Below, one piece after another: positions 20,665 to 28,941 of a stretch of 64,000 nucleotides of DNA. This DNA is from Acidobacteriota bacterium. GTDB lineage: Bacteria; Acidobacteriota; Thermoanaerobaculia; Gp7-AA8. Numbering within the stretch: the stretch's first letter is position 1; each line of letters starts with the position of its first letter. Below the pieces are notes generated by a model that did no database searches, was not told where the DNA came from, and was given only the letters and a program-made list of their open reading frames with translations. The DNA lies in the NCBI GenBank assembly GCA_019244185.1, contig JAFATB010000013.1, positions 1 to 64,000 on the forward strand, read 5' to 3'. A program made the translations under genes and the position numbers.

Positions 20665-21380
20665 CGCAAATGCTCCAGTGCGGCGTCGTGCAGGACGCCG
20701 TTCGTCGAGACGCCGCTGCCGCCGTCGTAGCGCGCGTCGCCGCGCAAGTCGGTGAAGCGCCCGCCCGCTTCCTCGACGATGAGCTGCACCGCGGCCATGT
20801 CCCACGCCGCGACCTCGAGGTCGACGGCGATGTCGATCGCGCCTTCCGCCACGAGCATGTGCGCCCAGAAGTCGCCGAAGTCGCGCACGCGCGCGCACTG
20901 CCGCGCGAGCCGCGGGAACGTCGTCATCGAGAGGAACGCCGCGTCGAGCGAGGCCACGCGCGAGACGTGGATCGCGCGTCCGTTGCAGAACGCGCCTTCG
21001 CCCGCGGCCGCCCACCAGCGCCGCGCCAGCGCGGGCGCGGAGACGACGCCGATCGTGACGCGCCCGCGTTCTTCGAGCGCGAGCAGCGACGCGAACACGG
21101 GAACGCCGCGGACGTAGTTCTTCGTGCCGTCGATCGGATCGACGATCCAGCGCCGTTCCGCGGCGCCGCTCGTGCCGAATTCCTCGCCGGCGACGCCGTC
21201 GTGCGGACGCTCGTGCGCGAGGCGCTCGCGGATCATCCGCTCGGTCGCCTCGTCGGCGTCGGAGACGGGCGAGCGGTCGCTCTTGAGGCGCACGCCGAGG
21301 GAAGGGGAGCCGAAGCTGGCCATCGCGATCGCGTCCGCCGCATCGGCGAGCGAGAGCGCGAGCGCGAGATCGGCGTGCAT
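20661..21380 (-). CDS. Inositol monophosphatase family phosphatase (HisN-like)
   Basis: A 239-residue Mg-dependent sugar or histidinol phosphatase. Metal-binding motifs: GEEFG (Glu), WIVDPIDGTKNYVRG (DPIDGT) and AAWDMAAVQLIVEEAGG (WD in the third motif). Family substrates include inositol-1-phosphate, histidinol phosphate and PAP; the DPIDGTKN form and length resemble HisN, but no his genes are nearby, so I leave it unnamed. First gene of the minus-strand operon with NUDIX and MBL, divergent from the ECF sigma gene across a 66-bp region. Cytosolic. Confidence 0.9.
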   Translation of the reverse strand: MHADLALALSLADAADAIAMASFGSPSLGVRLKSDRSPVSDADEATERMIRERLAHERPHDGVAGEEFGTSGAAERRWIVDPIDGTKNYVRGVPVFASLLALEERGRVTIGVVSAPALARRWWAAAGEGAFCNGRAIHVSRVASLDAAFLSMTTFPRLARQCARVRDFGDFWAHMLVAEGAIDIAVDLEVAAWDMAAVQLIVEEAGGRFTDLRGDARYDGGSGVSTNGVLHDAALEHLR

Positions 21381-21402
21381 CGGGCGCGGAGCGTAGCACG
21401 CT

Positions 21403-21430
21403 GCAACTTTGCGCGGCGCCGGTTGTCTTA
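21403..21430 (+). promoter_or_regulatory. Possible ECF-type autoregulatory promoter
   Basis: GCAACTT (21403-21409) and GTCTTA (21425-21430) resemble the AAC-type -35 and TCT-type -10 of ECF promoters; AACTT and TCTTA are 16 bases apart. The pair ends 16 bases before the sigma gene start, overlapping a GAGGTG ribosome-binding site. ECF operons commonly transcribe themselves. Confidence 0.4.
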
Positions 21431-21446
21431 GAGGTGAAACAGGCTC

Positions 21447-21947
21447 GTGACCGACGAACGCACCTTCACGCTCGCATACGCGCACCACTACCCGCAGGTG
21501 GAGCGCTTTCTGCGCGGCATGCTCGCCGGACGCGGCGACGCGCCCGACCTCGCGCAGGAGGTCTTCCTGCGCCTGCACGCGCGCGGCCCCGCGGCGGCGG
21601 GCGAGGCACAGGTGCGCTTCTGGCTGTTCCGCGTCGCGCGCAATCTCGCGCTCAACGAGCTGCGGCGGTGGACGCTGCGCGATGCCATGCGTCCGCTGCT
21701 CGCGCTCCTCGCCGCGCCGCAGCCGACGCCGCACGACGCGCTCGTGCGCGACGAGGATCGCCGGCGCCTGCTCGCGCATCTGGCGAAGCTCAGCGCCGAT
21801 CAGCGCGCGGCGCTGCTGCTGCGCGAATGGGAAGAGATGTCGTACGACGAGATCGCGGCGACGCTGGAAGTGAGCGTGGCCAAGGTGAAGAGCGATCTGT
21901 TCCGCGCGCGCCAGGCGCTGCGCGCGGCGTGGGAGAACGAACGATGA
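21447..21947 (+). CDS. ECF-family RNA polymerase sigma factor
   Basis: A 166-residue sigma70-family protein with only regions 2 and 4. Region 2 contains APDLAQEVFLRLHA and VRFWLFRVARNLALNELRRW; region 4 contains MSYDEIAATLEVSVAKVKSDLFRARQAL, the helix-turn-helix that reads the -35. The linker carries the usual P-x-D-x3-V-R-D-E pattern. It starts at GTG 21447 with GAGGTG upstream. It overlaps the anti-sigma gene by ATGA, the standard sigma/anti-sigma arrangement. A possible self-recognised promoter lies at 21403-21430. Cytosolic, held inactive by the anti-sigma until a signal arrives. Confidence 0.94.
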   Translation: MTDERTFTLAYAHHYPQVERFLRGMLAGRGDAPDLAQEVFLRLHARGPAAAGEAQVRFWLFRVARNLALNELRRWTLRDAMRPLLALLAAPQPTPHDALVRDEDRRRLLAHLAKLSADQRAALLLREWEEMSYDEIAATLEVSVAKVKSDLFRARQALRAAWENER

Positions 21948-22300
21948 CTTGCCCGCGACTCGAAGAAACGTCCGCGCTGTTCGACGGCGCGCTCGGCGAC
22001 GATGCCGCCGCTGCCGCGCGCGCGCATGTCGATGGTTGCGCGGAATGCCGCGCGTTCGACGCGCACATGCGCCGCGTGCGCGACGCGCTGCGCGAGCCGG
22101 TTGCGTTTGCGGCTGCGCCCGCGCCGCGCGCGTTGTGGCGGCGGCGGATCGCGATTCCGCTGCCGGTGGCGCTGCTGCTGTTCGCGCTCCTCGTCGCGCT
22201 GCTGCTGCCGCGGCGTGCCGCGCGCGAGACCGGCGCCTTCGACGGCTTCGATGCGGGACGCGCGCCGGTGGTCGTCGTGCGCAGCCGAGGTGCGCGATGA
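21944..22300 (+). CDS. Membrane-bound zinc-finger anti-sigma factor
   Basis: A 118-residue protein: a zf-HC2 finger at the N-terminus (Cys3, then H-x3-C-x2-C in HVDGCAEC), a short linker, then one transmembrane helix (IAIPLPVALLLFALLVALLL, about 70-90) and a short periplasmic tail of about 28 residues. The arrangement is that of an ECF anti-sigma, sequestering the sigma factor at the membrane. The very short outer tail means signal sensing probably depends on a partner, perhaps the exported product of the next gene. ATGA overlaps on both sides couple it to sigma and to that gene. Confidence 0.85.
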   Translation: MTCPRLEETSALFDGALGDDAAAAARAHVDGCAECRAFDAHMRRVRDALREPVAFAAAPAPRALWRRRIAIPLPVALLLFALLVALLLPRRAARETGAFDGFDAGRAPVVVVRSRGAR

Positions 22301-23124
22301 GGCGCGCGCGGCTCGCAGTACTCGTTGCGTCGGTTGTCGCGTCGATCGTGGCGATGCAGTCGCACGCGGCGCGTACGCCGTCGCGGCTCGCCTTCACGAT
22401 CCGCTGCACGGAGACCACGGCGGACGGCACGCGCACGCTGTACGAGGCGACGATCGACGGACCGCCGGCGACCGACTTCGATCTCTCGCTGCACGACGCG
22501 CGCTTCACGCTCGATGCGTCGTTCGTCAACGAGCCCGCCGCGAACGGCGGAACGGACGTGCGTTTGCACGTGGAGAGCCGCCGCCGCTTCGGGACGTCGC
22601 CGAATGGCCTGCCGTTGTGGGAGGAGGCGCGGCAGGAGCACCGCGTCTCCGTCGCGCTCGATCAGCAGCTGGAGCTCCTGCCGTTCGGTGGCGCGGGCCC
22701 GCGCGGCCTGCTGAAGTTCGTGATCGAGCCGGCCGCGTCGGCGAAGGCAGTCGACGCGCCGATCGCGATCGCGCTGCACGCCGACGAGACGCACGCGATC
22801 CGCGTCTACGCGCATCGCGCGCCGCACTGGTACGCGGTCGACGCCGCGCTCGAACGTGACGGCGTCGTCGTCGCGCGCGGATCGACCCGCGCCTTTCGCG
22901 ACGAGCGCACGCGCCTCGCCCTCGGCACACTCGCCGCCGTCGACGTGCGCGTCGCGCCGCCACCGTACGACGACCCGCGCCGCGCCGCGCGCGTCACATT
23001 CGACGCGCGCGGCGCCGATGGCCGCACGCTCGCGCAGGGATGGGAAGGCGTCACAAACGGTGCTCCGCTCCGCTACGCCCTGAACGATGGGAGTGTGCTC
23101 GTGCTGACGGCGAGGCCCGAATGA
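22297..23124 (+). CDS. Exported protein of unknown function in the sigma operon
   Basis: A 275-residue protein with a signal peptide (MRRARLAVLVASVVASIVAM, cleavage near HAA, about residue 29). The mature part is strand-rich, without Cys pairs beyond one Cys in TIRCTET and without recognisable catalytic motifs. It includes a run of alternating acidic and hydrophobic residues (DFDLSLHDARFTLDASF). I do not recognise the family. Position (third gene after sigma and anti-sigma, ATGA overlaps both sides) suggests a periplasmic sensor or effector of the ECF response. Confidence 0.65.
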   Translation: MRRARLAVLVASVVASIVAMQSHAARTPSRLAFTIRCTETTADGTRTLYEATIDGPPATDFDLSLHDARFTLDASFVNEPAANGGTDVRLHVESRRRFGTSPNGLPLWEEARQEHRVSVALDQQLELLPFGGAGPRGLLKFVIEPAASAKAVDAPIAIALHADETHAIRVYAHRAPHWYAVDAALERDGVVVARGSTRAFRDERTRLALGTLAAVDVRVAPPPYDDPRRAARVTFDARGADGRTLAQGWEGVTNGAPLRYALNDGSVLVLTARPE

Positions 23125-24422
23125 AAACGCTCCTGCTCGTGCTCGTGAGCGCGCTCGCCGCATGCCGCACCGCGGCACCGCCGGCCGTCGATGCCTTCGC
23201 GTTGCTGGCCGCCGTCGACGCGGCAGCGACGCGCGATCTGTGGCCGGGCTTCGATCCGCGCACGATGCCGGTCGCGCTCGACGACGGCACGCGGACGCTG
23301 CTCTTCCGGCATCCGTCGCCGCCGCCGGAGTTCCGTCCGCTCGCGGAGCATCCCGGCGTCTTCGTCAGCGAACGGCGCATCGTCATGGCCAACACGAGCG
23401 TGCAACTCGGCGGCGTCGAAACTGCCACCGTGCTGCCGCCGCAATCCGATGCGCCGCTGCCGCGGCGCGCCGCGCTGGTCGTGCACGAGCTCTTTCACGT
23501 CTACCAGCGCAATCATCATCCGCGCTGGGCGGCGAACGAAGCGGATCTCTTCCTATATCCATCCAGCGATGCATCGCTCGTGGCGGCGCAACGACTCGAA
23601 GCGGAAGCGTTGCGCCGCGCGCTGGTCGTCGATGTCTGCTGGACGCGCGCCGCGCTCGACGAACGCCGCGCGCGGTTCGCGCGCATGCCGGCCGCCGCCG
23701 TCGCGTACGAACGCGGCACGGAGCTCAACGAAGGTCTCGCCACTTACGTCGAGCAGCGTGCGCTCGCGTCGTCCGCTGCCGCCGTCCTTCCCGATCCGTA
23801 CTTTGTGCCCGACGCCATTCGCGCCCGCGCCTACCGCACCGGCCTCGCCCTCGGCCGCCTCCTCGATCGCCTGCAACCCGGCTGGCGCGCGACGCTGGAA
23901 CGCGACGATGCGCCCTCGCTCGACGAACTGCTCGCGCGCAGCGCACCGCCGACGACGTGCAGCCTCACCGCCGATGAACGCCGCGCCGCGCTCGCCCGCG
24001 CGAACGCCGACGTCGCGGCGCTCGACCAACAACACGCGAAAACGCTCGATGCGTTTCTCGCGCGCGACGGTTGGCGCATCGTCGTCGACACGCCCGCCGC
24101 GCCGCTCTGGCCGAACAGCTTCGATCCGCTGAACGTGCAGCTCCTCGCGCCCGGCACCGTGCTGCACGCGCGCTTCGTGAAGCTCGCGAACGACCGCGCC
24201 TCCATCGAGCTCCTCGGCCATCCCGCGCTCACGTACGCCGACGGCGCGCATCCGCTTTTCGACGGCGTACGTCGCGTGATCGTCAGCGGACTCGCCGCCG
24301 AGCCGCGCGTGACCGAAGACCGCGGCGCCGTCACGATCGAAGGTGACGGCATCACCATCCGCGCGAACGCGCGCGTCACGCGTGACGGCCGCACAATTTC
24401 ATTGACAAACAGCGAGCAATGA
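23121..24422 (+). CDS. Lipoprotein with a zincin-like HExxH motif
   Basis: A 433-residue protein with a lipobox (LAAC, Cys17) after a hydrophobic leader, so predicted as a lipoprotein. In the middle, VVHELFHVYQ carries HELFH, and about 80-90 residues later ELNEGLATYVE supplies a Glu of the gluzincin type. This is the pattern of a zinc peptidase, though the substrate is unknown. The C-terminal part (about 320-433) is strand-rich and lacks known motifs. It is the last gene of the sigma operon and could be the regulated output. ATGA overlap with the preceding gene. Confidence 0.7.
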   Translation: MKTLLLVLVSALAACRTAAPPAVDAFALLAAVDAAATRDLWPGFDPRTMPVALDDGTRTLLFRHPSPPPEFRPLAEHPGVFVSERRIVMANTSVQLGGVETATVLPPQSDAPLPRRAALVVHELFHVYQRNHHPRWAANEADLFLYPSSDASLVAAQRLEAEALRRALVVDVCWTRAALDERRARFARMPAAAVAYERGTELNEGLATYVEQRALASSAAAVLPDPYFVPDAIRARAYRTGLALGRLLDRLQPGWRATLERDDAPSLDELLARSAPPTTCSLTADERRAALARANADVAALDQQHAKTLDAFLARDGWRIVVDTPAAPLWPNSFDPLNVQLLAPGTVLHARFVKLANDRASIELLGHPALTYADGAHPLFDGVRRVIVSGLAAEPRVTEDRGAVTIEGDGITIRANARVTRDGRTISLTNSEQ

Positions 24423-24443
24423 CCGATTTACGTTTTCCGTTTC

Positions 24444-25937
24444 GTGATCCGCAGAATCGTGTTTCCCTTCGCGTGCGCGCTGCTGCTCGCCTCGTCGATG
24501 CATGCGCAGCCGGTGCTCCGCTGGGGCGGTGACGCCGAGGGGGGAGCTCCGTTCGTCGAAGCCGACCCGAATGATCCCAGTGTGGTGCGCGGGTTCGACG
24601 TCGAAGTCGCGGAAGAGATCGCGAAAGGACTCGGGCGCAAGCCGCAGTTCGTGCAGGTCGCGTTCTCCTCGATCGACCAGTCGGTGGAGCGCGGCGACTT
24701 CGACATCGGCATGAGCGGCGTCGAAGACACGCCCGGCCGGCGCGCCGCGCTGGCGACGACGATCCCGTATTACGAATTCGAAGAAACGCTCACGGTGCGC
24801 GCGGCGGATCGCGATCGCATTCGCACGCTCTCCGACCTGCGCGGCCGCCGCGTCGGCACGCTCGGCGGCACGATCGCGTACGACATCCTCCTCGACGCGG
24901 AGAAGAAGCTCGGCGTCGTGCCGGTGTCGTACGACGACGACGTGCATCCGTACGAGGACCTGCAGCAGGGACGCCTCGACGCGGTGCTGCTCGACAACAT
25001 CATCGCCGCGCGTTCGATGCGTCGCACGCCGGGCCTCTACAGCCACTACGACCATCCGGTCGCGAAGGCGCATTACGTCGCGGTGCTCGCGCGCGAGAAC
25101 ACCGCGCTCCGCGATCGCATCAACGAGATCCTCCGCGCGCGCATGCGCGACGGCACGCTCGAGCGCATCTACCGCAAGTGGGACATCTGGAATGATTTCC
25201 AGCCGAAGTTCTTCGCCGAGACCCTTGCGGACGTGCGGCCGGCGCCCGCTGCCTCGCAGCCGGTGACCGTCGCGACGCAGCCGCCGCATCCGCGCCCGCG
25301 CGTCTCCGCGTACATCCCCGCGCTGCTGCGCGCGTCGCTGATCACGATCGCGATGTCGTGCCTTGCGATGGCGCTCGCGATCGGCCTCGGCATCCTCATC
25401 GCCACCGGCCGCGTCTACGGCGGCGCGCTGACGCGCGCGGTGCTCACCGCGTACGTGGAAGTGATCCGCGGGACGCCCGTGCTGCTGCAGCTGTTCGTGC
25501 TCTATTACGGCCTCTCCGCCGTCATCCGCCTTCCCGCGTTCATCGCCGCGCTGCTCGGGCTCGGACTCAACTACGCGGCGTACGAGAGCGAGATCTATCG
25601 CGGCGCGATGGAAGCGGTGGCGCGCGGACAGCTCGAAGCGGCGCGCACGCTCGGGCTCACGGAGTTTCAGGTGTTCCGCTACGTGCGCGGGCCTCAAGCC
25701 TTTCGATTGGCGCTCGCGCCGATGACCAACGACTTCGTCGCGCTGCTGAAGGATTCGTCGCTCGTTTCCGTGATCACGGTCGTCGAGCTGACGAAGCAGA
25801 CGCAGATCTTCGCCGCGAACCTCGGCAGCTGGGTCATCCCCGGCGCGCTCTGCGCCGCGCTCTACCTCGTGATGTCGCTCCCGCTCGCGCGCCTCGCGCG
25901 CCACCTCGAAGCGCAGTGGAGGGCGCCGACCGCATGA
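24444..25937 (+). CDS. Polar amino-acid ABC transporter: substrate-binding protein fused to permease
   Basis: A 497-residue fusion. Signal peptide about 1-22; residues 25-240 form an SBP_bac_3 periplasmic binding domain (GFDVEVAEEIAKGLG, DFDIGMSGV, GTLGGTIAYDIL, a Glu/Asp-rich ligand cleft). After a Pro-rich linker (about 255-285) come the transmembrane domains of a HisM/GlnP-type permease with the EAA loop EAARTLGLTEFQVFRYVRGPQ. The two parts are usually separate genes. It should import a polar amino acid; the specificity is not evident. Starts at GTG 24444. Its stop overlaps the ATPase start (ATGA). Confidence 0.92.
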   Translation: MIRRIVFPFACALLLASSMHAQPVLRWGGDAEGGAPFVEADPNDPSVVRGFDVEVAEEIAKGLGRKPQFVQVAFSSIDQSVERGDFDIGMSGVEDTPGRRAALATTIPYYEFEETLTVRAADRDRIRTLSDLRGRRVGTLGGTIAYDILLDAEKKLGVVPVSYDDDVHPYEDLQQGRLDAVLLDNIIAARSMRRTPGLYSHYDHPVAKAHYVAVLARENTALRDRINEILRARMRDGTLERIYRKWDIWNDFQPKFFAETLADVRPAPAASQPVTVATQPPHPRPRVSAYIPALLRASLITIAMSCLAMALAIGLGILIATGRVYGGALTRAVLTAYVEVIRGTPVLLQLFVLYYGLSAVIRLPAFIAALLGLGLNYAAYESEIYRGAMEAVARGQLEAARTLGLTEFQVFRYVRGPQAFRLALAPMTNDFVALLKDSSLVSVITVVELTKQTQIFAANLGSWVIPGALCAALYLVMSLPLARLARHLEAQWRAPTA

Positions 25938-26692
25938 CGCGCGTGCTGACCATCGACAACCTCCGCCTCCGCCGCGGCGCGCGCGAGGTGCTGCGCGGCG
26001 TGACGCTCTCCGTCGACCGCGGCGAGCTCGTCGCGCTGATGGGACTCTCCGGCGGCGGGAAGACGACGGTGCTGCGCGCCGTGACCGCGCTCGAGCCGTT
26101 CGACGCCGGGACGATCGACGTCGACGGTGTCACGCTCGCCGCCGGAAGCACCGCGCCGCGCACGACCCTGCGCGAGCTCCGCCGCCGCGTGGGCATGGTG
26201 TTCCAACTGCACTATCTCTTCGAGCACCTCACCGCGCTCGACAACGTGACGCTCGCGCCGCTGCACGTCGCACGCGCTGCGCGCGCCGACGCCGAGGCGC
26301 GCGCGCTCACGCTCCTCGACACGCTCGGCGTCGCGCATCGCAAGCACGCGTACCCGCGCGAGCTCTCCGGCGGCGAGGCGCAACGCGTCGCGATCGCACG
26401 CGCGATGGCCATGGAGCCGCCGCTGCTGCTGATGGACGAGCCGACCGCGTCGCTCGATCCCGCGCGCCGCGGCGAGCTCGGACGCACGCTGCGCGAGCTG
26501 ACGCACGGCGGCCGGACGCTCGTCGTGACGACGCACGACGACGACTTCGCGCGCGATTTCGCGACGCGCGTCATCGTGCTCGCGGAAGGTGAAGTGGTCG
26601 AACAGGGCGACGCGCGCTCCGTGCTGACGAACCCGCAACATCCCGCGACGCGCGCGCTGCTGCAGCAGACCGGCACGGCTGACGGCGCTTGA
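25934..26692 (+). CDS. Polar amino-acid ABC transporter ATPase
   Basis: A 252-residue ATPase of the GlnQ/HisP type. Walker A is GLSGGGKTT, the Q loop follows VGMVFQLHYLFEHLTALDN, the ABC signature is LSGGEAQRVAIARA, Walker B LLLMDEPTASLDP, and the switch His lies in VTTHD. It pairs with the fused binding-protein/permease upstream (ATGA overlap), giving a complete two-gene importer. One possible twist: GQ-type family members have LSGGQQQR; here the signature is LSGGEAQR. Peripheral membrane protein. Confidence 0.94.
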   Translation: MTRVLTIDNLRLRRGAREVLRGVTLSVDRGELVALMGLSGGGKTTVLRAVTALEPFDAGTIDVDGVTLAAGSTAPRTTLRELRRRVGMVFQLHYLFEHLTALDNVTLAPLHVARAARADAEARALTLLDTLGVAHRKHAYPRELSGGEAQRVAIARAMAMEPPLLLMDEPTASLDPARRGELGRTLRELTHGGRTLVVTTHDDDFARDFATRVIVLAEGEVVEQGDARSVLTNPQHPATRALLQQTGTADGA

Positions 26693-26736
26693 AGGTGTAA
26701 CCGTACCGTTCCTCAACGGCGCGGCGGGCGGCCCCG

Positions 26737-26742
26737 TATGAT
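26737..26742 (+). promoter_or_regulatory. TATGAT -10 element directly before the beta-helix gene
   Basis: TATGAT ends 6 bases before the ATG at 26749 and there is no ribosome binding site in between, so a leaderless or near-leaderless transcript is implied. No -35 hexamer is recognisable. Confidence 0.4.
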
Positions 26743-26748
26743 CCCCAA

Positions 26749-28755
26749 ATGCTCCGCGCAACGATCGTGTTTCTCGCTCTCCTCGCGCTCGCCGCCGTTC
26801 CCGCGCTCGCGCAAAGCGCCGATCTCCTGGTCACGCCGGTCACGCGCACGGACATCACGGTTCGCACCGGCGGCGAGTTCTGGGTCACGTTCAACGTCCT
26901 CAACGGCGGTCCCGACGTCGCGACGAACGTCGGCTTCACGATCACGCTGCCCGCCGGCACGCGCGTGTACGCGCCGAGTCTCAACGCCTCGTGCGAGCTG
27001 CCCGACACGATCCTCCGCTGCACCGCCGGTAACCTGCAGCCGGCCGAACAACGGCAGTTTCAGATCGGGCTGCTCGCACCCGATTCCCCGCAGACCGTGA
27101 CGATCGCGACGACGGTCGCGTCGGACACGCCCGACCCGACGCCGGACGCGAACACGTTCTCCTTTCACGTGACGTCCGTCGTCAGCGCGGACCTCGGCGC
27201 GACGCTCCTCCCGAGCGACGCGCGCATCGATCCGGGCGCGACGACGACCTTCCTTTCGAACGCCGCCGTCAGCGGCACGCACCCCGACACGATCGATCTC
27301 GATTACGCCGTCACCAACGGCACGATCGTCTCCATTGATGCTCCCGAGAGCACGCACTGCACGATCGCCGGCAGCACGGCGCGTTGCACCGCGCCGGTGC
27401 TCGACGAATGCAACTGCATCGTCTCCTCGCTGCCCGTGACCATTCGCGCGAGCGACGACCGCAACGGCGGCGTGACCACGCTGACCGTGACGCCGTCGAG
27501 CGCGCTGCCGGATCTCGATCACTCCAACGACGTCGCGCGCGCGACCGCGCAGGTCTATCGCTGGCTGACCGTGACGAATGTCGCCGATTCCGGCGAAGGC
27601 TCGCTGCGCGCCGCCATCGAAGAAGCGAACCGCGGCTGCGCGTCACCGTGCAAGATCGCGTTCGAGATCACCGGCACACCGTCCGCCGACGGCGCGGTCA
27701 CGATCACTCCCACCACTCCGCTCCCCGCAATCACCGCGAAGCGCATCTTCGTCGACGGCAACACGCAACGCAGGTTCGACGGCTCGACCGGCACCACACC
27801 GCGCATCGCACTCGACGGCCGCCTCGCCGGCCACGGCCTCGTGCTGCACGCCACCTGCGACGGCGTGATCGAAGGCCTCGCCATCGGCAATTTCCTCGAG
27901 GATCAGGGACTGTGGGTTTCGAACGCCGGTCCCTGCGACGATTTCCACTACCCGCTCGACGCGTGGCGCGTGAGCCACAATTTCATCGGCACGGACGCCA
28001 CCGGTATGAACGCGCGCCCGAATCTCCGCGGGATCCGCGCGGACGACGCGTTCGGCTTCTCCATCGACGACAACGTGATCAGCGGCAATCGCTTCAGCGG
28101 CGTCTGGATGTGGCGCGGCGCCGCCGGTTTCCACGGCAATCACATCGGCGTCGCCGCCGACGGTCTCTCCGCCCTCGGCAACGGCGCGAGCGGGATCTTC
28201 CTCGGCCCCGGCGTGCTCTCCGCGGAAGTCCTCGGCAACGTGATCTCGAATCAACCGCAGATGGCCGTCGCCGCCGCGCGCGGCGCACAGCAAGTCGACA
28301 TCCGCCTGAACTCGTTCCGCGACAACGGCGGCCTCGGCATCGATTGGGGCCTCGACGGCGTCACCCCGCCTTCCGACGACGACGCGCTCACCGAAGGCAA
28401 TGCGCCCGTGCTGCTGTCCGCGCATTACGACCCGTCGAACCAACTGCTGACGATGACCTACGCGCTCACGACGAAGTTCCCGACCCCGTTCCTCAATCAA
28501 CTGCTGCTCGATGTCTACGCGAACCGCACGCCCGACGGCGAAGGCGAAACGCCGCTCGCGGAGATCGGCGCGTCCACCGCGAACGGCGATACCGCGACGG
28601 TGACGTTCGGCGTCGAGACCGATCCGCGCGGCCAATGGCTCACCGCCACGTCGACCCGCGTGCACTTCCTCTTCGCCAACCCGCCGCGTACGAAGTCCCT
28701 CGCCGGCGGCCAGACGTCGACGTCGGAGATGAGCAACGCGGTGCGCGTGGAATAG
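26749..28755 (+). CDS. Secreted beta-helix protein with DUF11-like domains
   Basis: A 668-residue exported protein. Signal peptide about 1-22 (cleaved near LAQ-SA). Residues 25-270 form two DUF11/CARDB-like immunoglobulin-type modules (FNVLNGGPDVATNVGF, then a less clear copy). From about 275, TVTNVADSGEGSLRAAIEEAN opens a right-handed parallel beta-helix region with repeated ISGN-type turns (DNVISGNRFSGVW, GNVISNQPQM). Probably a surface-attached or secreted carbohydrate- or adhesion-related protein; no catalytic motif is visible. Monocistronic; a long palindrome follows the stop. Confidence 0.85.
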   Translation: MLRATIVFLALLALAAVPALAQSADLLVTPVTRTDITVRTGGEFWVTFNVLNGGPDVATNVGFTITLPAGTRVYAPSLNASCELPDTILRCTAGNLQPAEQRQFQIGLLAPDSPQTVTIATTVASDTPDPTPDANTFSFHVTSVVSADLGATLLPSDARIDPGATTTFLSNAAVSGTHPDTIDLDYAVTNGTIVSIDAPESTHCTIAGSTARCTAPVLDECNCIVSSLPVTIRASDDRNGGVTTLTVTPSSALPDLDHSNDVARATAQVYRWLTVTNVADSGEGSLRAAIEEANRGCASPCKIAFEITGTPSADGAVTITPTTPLPAITAKRIFVDGNTQRRFDGSTGTTPRIALDGRLAGHGLVLHATCDGVIEGLAIGNFLEDQGLWVSNAGPCDDFHYPLDAWRVSHNFIGTDATGMNARPNLRGIRADDAFGFSIDDNVISGNRFSGVWMWRGAAGFHGNHIGVAADGLSALGNGASGIFLGPGVLSAEVLGNVISNQPQMAVAAARGAQQVDIRLNSFRDNGGLGIDWGLDGVTPPSDDDALTEGNAPVLLSAHYDPSNQLLTMTYALTTKFPTPFLNQLLLDVYANRTPDGEGETPLAEIGASTANGDTATVTFGVETDPRGQWLTATSTRVHFLFANPPRTKSLAGGQTSTSEMSNAVRVE

Positions 28756-28770
28756 CCGACGTAGGATGAC

Positions 28771-28933
28771 GACCGGGAGCGCCTCCGGCGGGGCGGCACG
28801 GCCGCCAGCGCTAAGGGCTTAGCCAGTACGCACGTGCGGCTGCAGTCAACGACGTTAACGGCCACCGCACGTGCGTCCAGGCTAGGCCCTTAGCGCTGGC
28901 GGCCGTGCCGCCCCGCCGGAGGCGCTCCCGGTC
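28771..28933. repeat. 163-bp near-perfect palindrome between convergent genes
   Basis: A 54-base left arm (28771-28824) and the right arm (28880-28933) are complementary with one mismatch. The pairing continues inward through GCACGTGCGG/CCGCACGTGC to a loop of about 25 bases centred on 28852. If transcribed it would fold into a hairpin of about 70 base pairs. It lies between the stops of the beta-helix gene and the ABC exporter, so it could serve as a bidirectional terminator or be a mobile palindromic element. I see no transposase or target duplication. Confidence 0.9.
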
Positions 28934-28941
28934 GGTGTTCC

